A stretch of 64,000 bases of DNA, taken from Ophiodon elongatus (taxonomy: Eukaryota > Chordata > Actinopteri > Perciformes > Hexagrammidae). The stretch spans positions 1,860,001 through 1,924,000 of the forward strand of contig JACSYO010001013.1 of assembly GCA_016806645.1 (NCBI GenBank), read 5' to 3'. The notes below the pieces were generated by a model. That model saw only the letters and a list, made by a program, of their open reading frames with translations, did no database searches and was not told where the DNA came from. The position numbers were made by a program, and so were the translations under genes. The first letter of the stretch is position 1; each line of letters starts with the position of its first letter. Positions 44,947-55,157 of the stretch are shown here, in pieces.

Positions 44947-47900
44947 TGCTTATACAATATCCAAACTGATCCCCCCCTTCACTGCATGAAGCTGTACTAC
45001 GGGGGTAAAGAAGCAGGTAAACTCTATTAGGGCTGAACTATAAACTGAATTTATTTAATTACCAAAACTAAGAATGTGTCACCTAAATTTACTTGCATCA
45101 CAATTTTCAAAAAAATTATATAAACTGGCGAGCGCTACATCAACTACAGTCATGTAACCACAACTAATAGCACAATATCTTTAAAGGGGAACTCCACAAA
45201 TTTAAAGCCTTTCGTGGATGAGGCTACGTTAGCCGCTACTAGCATAACACACACCAAATCTACGACTCACGTAGACACCCAAGCACACCCCAATATTATG
45301 AACTGTTTATCTGTAAACATATAACGTTTCCAAAACAATCTACAAGTGCAAACAAAAAAGATGATGCATTCTTTAAATGATTGTTCTTTTATTGAACTTT
45401 ACTGAATATTCCGACATTTTAAACCCACCACGAAAAGGCAGCGTTAATAAAACATACCAACAGCTTTATGTGCTTCACCAAAATGTTGACCAAGTAGCAA
45501 GATGGAATTCTGAAACTTATATGGTGTTGCCTCCATTACGTAGCACTCACAGCTTTTATTATGGCTCATGGAGAATAATAAGTCAGCTCAGCTGTAGCTG
45601 CACTGTTGAAGCTATTCTTATGCATTTTCACTATAAACTAATAGCCCTTAACATGGCGTCCGTCTCTAGTGTTCCGAGTGGATATGGAGAGTTTATGGGG
45701 GCGCGTTATGACTGAGTCTCTATAGTTTGGTTCATACACACTGTAGTGAAGGTGGCACGAGATGTGTGTGTCAAAAAAAAAAAAAATGCATTTGAGTACA
45801 TATTTTGCAAGACAAATCAAATTGTTTACATGATATTCAACCTTCATTTCGTTAATATGCATTTAATACTAATTAAAAAGACAACAAAGTAGGAAAGTAG
45901 ACGTTTTGGAAGATACTGCAACGGACAGCATTGTGAGCGTAACGTTGTGCGTGCTTGTAGTGTCGCGTGCCATCTGAGGCGGCTCGTGCGAGTCTAGACG
46001 AAGTTTATGTGAATGTGCATTTGAGCATGCGGCCTCACCCCCTTGCAGATAGCGACAGCTTCTTTGGACATGGATTTAGGGTAAGAGACGTGATGCTCCA
46101 TGATCGACTGGAACAGCTCATCTTCATCTTCCCCGTCAAAAGGCGGCTGGAAGGGCACAAATATACTTCGATCGTTTCTTCTTCTTGCCACAATTGTTCT
46201 CAATTAAAAAAAAAGTAACGACAGTGAATGGAGACAAACCTGTCCAGCAAGCATTTCATAGAGCAGTACTCCAAAGGCCCACCAGTCTACAGACTTTCCA
46301 TAAGGCTGATAAGCTATGATCTATAAGACACAATGATGGAGTCGTGAGTCTTATTCAGGGGTTAAAAAAAAAAAAAAGCAAAAAAGAATCAATCAACTAG
46401 TTCACAGCACGTTAACACACCTCTGGAGCGATGTAGTCTGGTGTTCCACAAAACGTTTTCGTGGTAGTTCCATCGTACATGTTCTCTTTGCACATGCCAA
46501 AGTCAGCTATCTTTATATGGCCTTCAGCGTCCAGCATCACGTTGTCCAGCTTCAGATCCCTGACACACACACACACACACACGCACACACACACACACAC
46601 ACACACTATTCACACATGTATTCTCCAATGATTGTAAACTGCACATGCAGACTCGAGCTGATTTACAAACTGACTCACCGATACACGATGCCTTTGGAGT
46701 GAAGGAAGAAGAGTCCAATGGCAATCTCTGCAGCATAGAACCTGAAATACAGACAAACACCAGTTTCTAACCATATTTGTGCGTCTGTATTGACATGGAC
46801 ACACAGTACGTTGTGTGATGATATGAATAAAAGACCACTTTTTCACTGATGTCAAAATCGCACAATCATTTTCTGTTTTCATGAATGGAGTGACGCCTCC
46901 AAGCTGCTTCAGGCAGGCAACTCGAGCTGCACTGATACATATTCAAGTCATGTGTCTCACTCGCCATGTCATCGACCAAACACACCCTCCCGTCTATTCA
47001 GGCAGCAAAAAAAAAATTCCCATCTCTCCCTCTGCCTAGTAAATGTGTCAGTATTGCGGCTGCTCTACTAACACACCAGCTTCGACCCGTCGGGGGAATG
47101 TATCTAATCTATTTAATCATCTCATGTAATCATATCTGCATGATGAGTCATGAAATCGGAGTCTTGATGCCAAACTAACTACAGTATATTTATTTATAAC
47201 ACTGTCTATATTGTACACCTCATACTGTACAACATACTGATATCTAACCCTTAATGTTTATTAATAGCATTATTATTACCACAATACATATTTTCAATAA
47301 ACTTCATTTTATTGCTTTTTGCACCTGAAACAACAATGTGCTACTTTGTGCAATGACAATAAAGTTGAATTTACCAAAAAAGCTGCTGCAAGTATTTGAC
47401 AAATACGTATTTATGTGTCATGTTAGCAGCTAACTGCCAACTTGTTTTTTGATGAAGGTTCATTCAAAACTGAATTAAAGAATGGTTTAGAGACATTTTC
47501 TATTTTAGAAATTATTTTATTAATTTACTTTATTATATTTAATTTAAAAAATTCGATATATTGAATAAAAAAAATTGATATATTTAATTTGAAAAATTCG
47601 ATATATTTAATTTTGATTTAATTTATCACTTATTTTATTGTATTTAAGTTGTATGTCATTTTGATTTCATAGTATTGATCTAGTTTTAATTTTACGCTGT
47701 TTTTCAACTATCATTGTCTTTTTTACTAATTTTTTATAATTTGAATGTCTTACACTATATTTTTAAATTGCTGAATTGCTTTATTTTTTATCTATTGATA
47801 TTAGTACATCTTTCAACATTTTAGGATCAACCCAACCCAAAGGTTGAAAGGGTTCAGACATCAACTGATAAAGAAGAGAAGAGCACACTACAATGAAGGA

Positions 47901-49938
47901 AGAGGAGAAGCTCAACAAACTCTGAGCAAGAAGATAAAAGTGTTTTGCATGAACACTCACACAGCATGAGGCTCCTTGAACTTGCCGACCTGTTGGATCT
48001 GGTACATAAGGTCTCCTCCATTTATATATTCCATAACAAAATACAATCGGTCCTGGAAGACAAAGAGGAAGAGGAGAACAATACAAAAATGTGATAAACC
48101 GCGTTACAAGTGTTGCCATGCTTCTGCATGTGCTCGTCTTTGTCAATGCAAGACGTTGTGTCTCCGTACCATGGTTTGGAAACAGGAGTGCAGCTGAGTG
48201 AGGAAAGGTGGTTTTCCAGCCAGAGCGAGGACTCTCTTCTCCACCATGGTGCACTCCACGTCGTCGTCCTGGATCACCACGTCCTTCTTAAGGATTTTGA
48301 CGGCGTACAACTCATCGGTGCCCTTCCTCTCAGCCAGCATCACCTGAGGGGAAGGAAACGTAATCAGCTTCACAGTGATTTAATCTCGTTGTCCAGCCAC
48401 TCGTTACCACGTCTTATGTCCCCATCACCTTGCCGAAGCTGCCCTTGCCCAACACCATGATGAAGTTGAAGTCCGAGAGCTTGACCCGGTCCTGATTGCC
48501 ATTGCTGTCATACTTGCACACCGAGGAGGAGGAAGAAGAGTCTGTGGGCTTCCCCGGCCCCACCCTGGCCCTCTGGAGAGAGACGATATGACAGGAAAAG
48601 AACAAGATCATAAGCGAAGAAGACGAGGCACAAATTAAACCTGTTGTCATTTTGTGCGTCCGTTTCTCACCTCAAACTTTTGTCGTATCTCCTCGTTACC
48701 TTCTTCTCCATCTGGCTGGACAGGAACATTAAAATATTCTCCTTCCTCCTGAGAAAGCATCTTAAACCTGAACCCCAGAATAAAAACATAAAATCCAGAA
48801 TTATCACAAGACTATGACAATACATATTCACACCCCTGTTCCCTGTGCCTTTGTTATTTGTGTCTACACCTGTGTTATCTTCCCAATTATCCTCCGTATC
48901 TTGACATCTTACCATCCATCTACCCCTTGTTTCTGAAGCTCTGAGATCCCAAAGGACAGAGATCCCATGAAGTCGTTCCTGCTGGTCAAATCCCAGTCCC
49001 AGATCTCCACTGACAAACGGCGGTCCTTGTCGCTTTCTTTTAGGTTACTATGGAAATGAGAGAAAAAAAAAGTGTGGGGGGGGGGGGGGCAGTCAGATGA
49101 AGGGTGTTCTTAAAATAGGTAAAACATGAAAACCAAGATCACAAATTGATTTCAAAGCCACATTCCCCACATCTCTGTCTATTTGAACTGGTAAACACCT
49201 CAGCAAGTGACAGTTTCTAATGCCTGTGCCTTCCCTTACAGCCACACAGCAACCCAGAATAGCTTGAACAACGAGCAACAACAAGAAAAAGAATGGGGAC
49301 AGGGTCACTTGATTTGTGCTTTAGTGACCAAAAACGGGGCCAGTAGAGTAACTTGAAACCAAAGTGCATATTGCAACGACGCCAAAAATAAGAGTTTGTT
49401 GAAGCCTCAAAACTCATGGAACAGAATGACTCACAAAGTAAAGGTCTCGTTCCAGGTGGGGTTGAGGCAACATTTGATGGTCTTGGTCTTCTGCTTGCTC
49501 TCACTCTTGGGATCTGGGATCAGCTTGAGCTTGACGTAGGGGTCTGACAGGCCGTTGGGGTCCATGGGAACCAGGTTCCTCGCCTCTTTGACTGCGACGT
49601 GGGTGAGGAGGACATGGTGACAAAAAAAGAGTCAGAAAAGCATCCCAAGATAAGACACACTTTGAGACAGTTCAGTCTGGATTTTGTCCTTTCCAAGGAC
49701 AGCAGGATGTGAACCTGTCAGTGTTGGTGCGAGTCCTGCTCTAAATAACTCTGGCTACATTTGACAACATTTAACAACAGTTTAGTTTCTGTTCTATAAT
49801 CAATCCACAGCTGTCTGAGAGAGAGATCTGGCATGTGGACGCATGTTCCAGTGGCGATATGGGTCAATCGTTGGATCATTGATCGGCTAATGGACTTTCC
49901 AGTTTTAGTCCTAGGCTGATAGAGCTTTGAGAGCCCCT

Positions 49939-49980
<42 letters not shown>

Positions 49981-52900
49981 ATGAAGAGACAGAGTGCACT
50001 CACTGGTGACGGTGAGAGTGTCGTCAGCGATCTGGGCAGTAATCTGGATGCGTCCTCTCCTCTCGGTGTGATCTGTGCCACACAGGCTCGGGACGTTGGC
50101 CACACATCGCTTGTGGATGTTCATCATACAGTCTGAACACAGACACACACACACACAAACGCACAAGTTAGTTCTATCTCTATAGCCCAAAATCAAAAAG
50201 TACAACGTATGACTCGACCCTCCTTAAACTCTCAACTCAGCATCACAATGCTGTCGGTACTTTATCATCAGATGAAAAGGCTTTTCAGCGGTCTAGTGTT
50301 GTGTCGGGTCGGGATGGGACAATGTACGATTTGAAAATCGCAGATCCGGATAAAAAACACTCACAATAAGTTAATCGTTTTGAATTTCAATTACTGGGAT
50401 AATCTAGAACATCTTCAAATGAGTGTACTTTAAAAAGCAGTCTGGCTCGTGAGAAATAGGGCCTGATTTAAAAATACAGGAAGTATCATGTGAGAAGGAA
50501 CAAACTCACTCATTGTTATTTTTCTTTTTTCCTTTATTTATGCAGGGGGACCTTATGATTTATGATGACTTTTTTTAAGATTGTTTGGGTCTTTTCACTA
50601 AACAATAAGATCTGTGTCCTATCTGTGATACAGTGGAAATATTTGTTTCGTAACTAAATGTAAGGTGAAGTGACTCCACTATGTTTCAGTGCCATTTTAA
50701 AAGTTTTAATGCATATTTTAATAATTAGTGAGACAATATCGTGAATCGCAATCATTTGGGCCTTCATTGTCGTGACCAAAAATTTTCATATTGTCCCATG
50801 CTTAGCATTTGGGGACTGACAAGAGAGAGACTGAAAGAAAAAATTAAGCAGCAAAAGGTCGAGACATCTGGACTTTTATGTCACAGAAATACTGGATCCT
50901 ACATCTTCCATAATGCAACTCAATGGCATCATTTTATTAGACCATCCGTGCATGATAAACACCAATTTACTTACATCTGAGATTGTTTAACATTCATTTG
51001 TTTTGAGTACAGCTACACAGGCAAACACATAAAAAAAACTCTTAATAGTGAGCACTGATTTGTTTTAAAAACACTTAAACATTCTTTGTAATGTGTCGGT
51101 CCGTCCACTAGATGTCAGCCTGCTCTGATGTACAAAGCTCCGCATTTCACTCCACTCACCGGAGGCAATGCAGAAGGTGATCTATTGTATGTTTTCCATC
51201 CCATGATGAAGACCTTTCTTATAATAACTTCTTCTGATGAGTTTCATCTTAAATCTCCACGAGGCAGTGCACTAAACACATCATTCATTTATGTAACTTT
51301 CATATTTCTGTCTGGCTCCACTCAGCTGCACTGTCCATTAAAACTTTATAGAGGGATGACCCAGAAAAAACAAGTTTTTGATGTGGCAGAACAACACATC
51401 TCATCTCATCATGGTAGCAGATCTAAACTATATAAATCCCTCGCCTGTGTATTAAGAGCCATGCGACACTTTTTGGGGTCCCTCCAGTATAAAGCGGGCA
51501 GACAGAAAGTTGGGAAGGACTTAATCTGAGTCAGAATACTGACTTCAGTTTTGAGGGGCCGTGACTTCCTACAGCTCAGACATCTAAATGATGAAATATC
51601 GATACTTCAGAGAAGAAGAAGGTCGTTACTGCTTTGCAACTTGTGTCCGCCATCAAGAGGCATGTCCTTGTTTTTGTCTAATTTGTTAATATGAATAAAA
51701 TTTGCAAGAAACACAGAGCTCCTAGTCAAATGTTGTTTGTTTACGTGGATTAATACATAACCCATTAACCTCGATGTGAATTGTGATGTACAAGCGACCA
51801 CAGTATTTTCAGCACCAACACTTTAACACCAAGCTTCTTTCTTTTCCTTTTTGCGTTCATCTGGGGACTAAATATAAATGTATAAAAACTGCTTCAAAGT
51901 CCATCAAACACAGCGTAATGCTCACAGGTACAATGACGAACTGCGTGCCTACTAACTAATGTTGTTGATGTCTGGAGACCGCGAGATGTAGTCTACTTCC
52001 TGTTTGTGTCTTTGCTGCCAACAACATATGACACAAAAACTATTCGCTCATTGATATGAGAAGCTGATCATATCTCTCTAACTGCCGGCCATTAAGCTGA
52101 TAATATTTATTTAATTGAGTCATTATGTCTGCAATATAAATTCAGATAATGTGGGGTTTTTTCAGTTCACAATCCACATATCACAAGCAGTGTGTGGATT
52201 ATAAATGCTATAAAGTAAAGCCGTATTAATCGGAATGACAGAAATATAACATTTCTTTAATTTCTGACCGATGGCCCTGATGCTGCATGAGAGTAGAGTC
52301 TGGAACCGAACCAAGCGGGGAAGCCGGAGAACCCGGAAAAAAAACCCGACAACACAGGAAGGACATGCAAACTCCACACAGAAGGGCCCCAGCCGAACCA
52401 AGAACCCAGATCCTAGAACCCAGAACCCAGAACCCAGAACCCAGAACCCTCTTGCGTCCAGGTGACAGCGCTAATCACTACCCCACCAAAGACACTACAG
52501 AGACACTTTAACTCAGTGCATATTAATGTTTGCACCAACTGTTAAAAAGAAGCTAAATTGATTTCATTGTCTCTTGACTATAAGCCTTCACATGTCGCCT
52601 GAAGGTAAAATCAGTATAAATGAGGGTATTGAAGTTCTAAATCTATAAAATGTTTGGCAATATGTGAAAGAGTTCAATTTAATTGTCTTACAAGTGAATC
52701 GTTTGAAATGTATATATTTATGCAGTGGGCCACAAAAGGTCAATAAAGCAGGTGCGTGATCACTTTAGATCATTAAATAAACAAATAAATATAATTTTGA
52801 ATAAATATAATAAATATATATAATAAATAAATATGCCCATAAAAATAAATCTTGAAATAAATAAATGAGGCAGTAAATTAGCTAGCTAGCGCACTTCGCA

Positions 52901-53221
52901 GTCCCTCCGCTAACTAAAGGTCCGTCTCCGGCTAGCCGGCGAATTCTTGTGCTGTTGTTTTGGTAAATAATCTGTGAGATGACCTCGCCTCACTCATTTG
53001 AATTTAACAGATGTGAAACAAATGTGGCGTTAGGAAATAAAAGGTAGCTCTTTGAAAACGTCCTTTCAAAAATAAAAACTATTTATTTAACCATATTGAC
53101 TCATTTCTATATTTATTTTCACATTCATTGACAAATGTATTTATTTCAAGATCTATTTAATAGGCATACGTATTATTTTTTTTAATAGGCATATTTATTT
53201 ATGTATGTATTTAAACACCAC

Positions 53222-53256
<35 letters not shown>

Positions 53257-54288
53257 CACATATGTGTGTACGTACGGTCACATTTCATGCCCTGGTGTAT
53301 CAGCCCGTAGAGGAGGGAGCCACAGTGGTCACAGAAGGTCGGGCTGGAGTAAGTGTGGACCTTAAATTTGTGTTTACTACGAGGATCCTGCAGAGGCACA
53401 AACACAGAGGGGAGAGAGAACAGAGAGTCACTTGAATTCAATATTTAAAGTAATCCAGGTCACTTCAGTCGGGTTCCTGCATCTGCGCTGTGCTGTGCTT
53501 AGACTCCATTAAAAGATTTTAAACTATTCAGCTTTACCCAGTGGTCCTGTTAGGCGGTATTTAAAGGGCCGGTTCACCCAAACAAAAAAGAAAATGTTCT
53601 CACATATGGCCAAACGTATGTGGACACCAGGAAATTAAAGCCATATATGGGCATCTAACTCCTCAACCATATGAATGATTATTAAACTTTTCACGACATT
53701 TTTTAACCTGGCTGCAGGAATTTGCTCCCATTCAGCTCGTGCAGGCCAGTTGAGTTCTTCCACACCAAACTGTTTTCCCAAAACTATTTTAATAAAGTTG
53801 TAACTGTATTTTGCATCATTCCGACGGCCTAGACCGTCCTGAGACCAAAGATGTACACTTTTGACTATTTAGTGCATCTGCGGTGAACCGTTCCTTTAAA
53901 TGTTGCCTCCATTATCACAGAGAGCTAAAGAAAAACTATTGAGAGAAGCAATGCAGTTCGGCTTGAGTGAGTTTGGAGGATGCTTAAAAATAGGTAACAA
54001 CGAAACAGCTTTGGTGATATAACAAAAACAAAGAAAGACAGAGGAGTTAGAAATTAATAAACATCAGTTATATGACTTCAAAATCCATGCTGACTCACAA
54101 GTGTGCGTGCGTGCGCGTGTGCGTGTGCGTGTGCGTGTGTGTGTGTGAGAGAGAGTGAGTGAATGAGTGATGTTGGCTCATTAACCTGAGGCAGCCAGGC
54201 AGCACATTCTCTATTTACTGACATGTCTGAATGTGATTTGGGGCTGACAGCTCAGCAGGAGGACAAGGGGTCTGTACGTGAGAGAGAG

Positions 54289-54356
<68 letters not shown>

Positions 54357-54388
54357 CATCCAGCAGCAAATACAGGCACTACATGGAT

Positions 54389-54432
<44 letters not shown>

Positions 54433-54651
54433 CAAAAGCCAGTGCTGACCTTGCTAACGTTATTAATAAACATCACTCATCAGCAAAACAATAACTAACC
54501 GTGTGTTTAACATCTAACTTGAACATCAGCAGTCAGTCTCACTGTGGACTCCCGTTTTCTTTACTTACATCGGAGGCAGGTCCCTTGTCGGCCCCCGGAC
54601 AGGAGAAGGTGACAAATTCATGACAGCGCTTGTGGACCACAAAACAGCACA
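38812..54651 (-). CDS. prkcb: PRKCB, conventional protein kinase C beta (exons 3 to both C-terminal exons; 5' end outside the window)
   Basis: Ca2+- and diacylglycerol-activated Ser/Thr kinase recruited from cytosol to membranes. Exons in order: 54569-54651, 53276-53387, 50004-50132, 49435-49591, 48913-49047, 48671-48767, 48429-48572, 48170-48343, 47961-48052, 46679-46741, 46421-46559, 46240-46320, 46039-46146, 44697-44837, then alternative 44098-44250 (betaI) or 38812-38964 (betaII). All phases agree. The window starts inside C1A (VCCFVVHKRCHEFVTFSC). Then come C1B (HTYSSPTFCDHCGSLLYG), C2 with Ca2+-binding aspartates (MDPNGLSDPYV, WDWDLTSRND) and the KQKTKTIK lipid cluster, and a V3 hinge with TDSSSSSS. 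The kinase has GKGSFG, YAVKILKK, YRDLKLDN, DFG, TTKTFCGTPDY and APE. Exons 1-2, with the pseudosubstrate, must lie beyond 64,000: no match for WGFGKQGFQCQ was found to the right. Confidence 0.97.
41573..41610. repeat. (TA)n microsatellite
   Basis: Pure TA dinucleotide run within the prkcb inter-V5 intron. Confidence 0.95.
43302..43346. other. Short perfect-arm hairpin
   Basis: GCAGGTTCAGG is followed 23 bases later by its exact inverse CCTGAACCTGC. Pairing extends to about 15 bp with one mismatch, leaving a 15-base loop. Equal on both strands. Confidence 0.85.
43521..43978. mobile_element. Palindromic MITE-like element, 458 bp
   Basis: The left arm contains GGGAAATACGCTTATTTG, GAGCCAGGAGGCAATTAGCT and TAGCATAAAAACTAGAAGCC. 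The right arm carries inverted equivalents (AAATGTATTTCCC, AGCTAGGCTAATCGCCTCC, CTCCAGTTTTTATGCTA). The outer ends CGTTATTTGG and CCTTTAACG also pair imperfectly. This is a repeat type seen widely in percomorph introns. It supplies AATAAA on the minus strand at 43752-43747, a possible poly(A) signal for the betaI transcript. Confidence 0.75.
44098..44250 (-). CDS. prkcb: prkcb betaI-type V5 terminal exon
   Basis: Acceptor CACGGCAG, then CGRDAENFDRFFTRHPPELT, PPDQELISNLDQEEFQDFSF, and end VNPEYPHTTH with TGA at 44100-44098 (50 codons). The turn motif ELTPPDQ and hydrophobic motif FQDFSFVN are intact. Close to mammalian PKC-betaI (GRNAENFDRFFTRHPPVL) except for the last few residues. Confidence 0.95.
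   Translation of the reverse strand, partial: CGRDAENFDRFFTRHPPELTPPDQELISNLDQEEFQDFSFVNPEYPHTTH
44697..44837 (-). CDS. prkcb: prkcb exon 16 (end of kinase C-lobe)
   Basis: LMTKHPGKRLGCGPEGERDI to PPFKPKA. Last exon common to both isoforms, 141 nt, phase 0 on both sides so either V5 exon can follow. A (CA)n run in transcript sense (44881-44945) sits about 43 nt upstream of its acceptor. Confidence 0.95.
44881..44945. repeat. (TG)n microsatellite upstream of prkcb exon 16
   Basis: Pure TG run on the plus strand, (CA)n in the transcript. Confidence 0.97.
46421..46559 (-). CDS. prkcb: prkcb exon 13 (catalytic loop, DFG and activation loop)
   Basis: Encodes (R)DLKLDN, IADFGMCKENMYDG, the PDK1-site activation loop TTKTFCGTPDY and APE. 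139 nt, phase 2 to 0, so skipping shifts the frame. Its acceptor lies directly on a TG repeat. Confidence 0.95.
46563..46606. repeat. (CA)n microsatellite forming the prkcb exon 13 acceptor tract
   Basis: In transcript sense a (TG)n run that ends in TCAG at the exon 13 border. It takes the place of a normal pyrimidine tract. Confidence 0.95.
49940..49977. repeat. (TG)n microsatellite downstream of prkcb exon 5
   Basis: Reads (CA)n in the transcript, starting about 26 nt after the exon 5 donor. Confidence 0.97.
50004..50132 (-). CDS. prkcb: prkcb exon 5 (second half of C1B, start of C2)
   Basis: Encodes CMMNIHKRCVANVPSLCGTD, HTERRGRIQITAQIADDTLT and VT. 129 nt, phase 1 to 1, so in-frame if skipped. 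The junction codon with exon 4 is CAC, giving CDHC where mammals have CDTC. The zinc ligands are kept. Flanked by UG and CA repeats. Confidence 0.93.
53219..53261. repeat. (CA)n microsatellite next to the prkcb exon 4 donor
   Basis: In transcript sense a TG run starting about 15 nt after the exon 4 donor GTACGT. Confidence 0.95.
53560..53900. mobile_element. MITE-like element with nested repeat in prkcb intron 3
   Basis: TTTAAAGGGCCGGTTCACC at the left is matched in inverse at the right (GGTGAACCGTTCCTTTAAA). The interior carries ATGGCCAAACGTATGTGGAC and CCATTCAGCTCGTGCAGGCC, typical of fish DNA-transposon debris. About 341 bp, no coding frame. Confidence 0.6.
54283..54429. repeat. Paired (TG)n and (CA)n microsatellites
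   Basis: TG run at about 54291-54354, then 36 bases of unique sequence, then CA run at about 54391-54429. The two are complementary in inverted sense and can fold back. A further GC-interrupted TG run lies at 54104-54148. Confidence 0.95.
54569..54651 (-). CDS. prkcb: prkcb exon 3 (second half of C1A)
   Basis: VCCFVVHKRCHEFVTFSC followed by PGADKGPASD. 83 nt, enters in phase 1, leaves in phase 0 before GTAAGT. First prkcb exon present in the window. Confidence 0.96.
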
Positions 54652-55119
54652 CTGGTGGAGGAAAAAAAAAAGCAAATGTCAGACTGAGGCTTCCTTACAA
54701 CGCCAAATAAGGCGACACAATAGCAACAAAGAGATGAATCAATATGTCAATTATGTGGCATTAGTCACTGCACAATAGGCTACTCATATTTCAGCAGTTC
54801 CCATTTGTTTCTTCCGTGCTGTTGCCATCTATATTTAGTTTTATGGCTTCAGTTTGAAATGATTGTAAATTTAACCACAGCATGGTGGGACATCTCGTAA
54901 TCACACCCCATAATATTAAAGCTGCTACAGGAAACAAGAGACAGCAGGCTCGGCACACCAGGTGACTCCATGTTCCCGCTCGCTGCTTGAAGTTGTGCTA
55001 AAATCATTCAGCGCAGTGACGGACTGAAATAAATAACCTGCATACTCTCACTTCATGAGGACAGTTAATAGACTCATGCTTTAGATCTTTGGATGGGTGC
55101 TGACTCGCTGGCAGTTTAG

Positions 55120-55157
<38 letters not shown>

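Noticed and set aside
51128..51529. 133-codon plus-strand frame in prkcb intron 4
   Set aside because: No recognisable motif, AT-rich, opposite strand to the host gene and without splice or promoter support.
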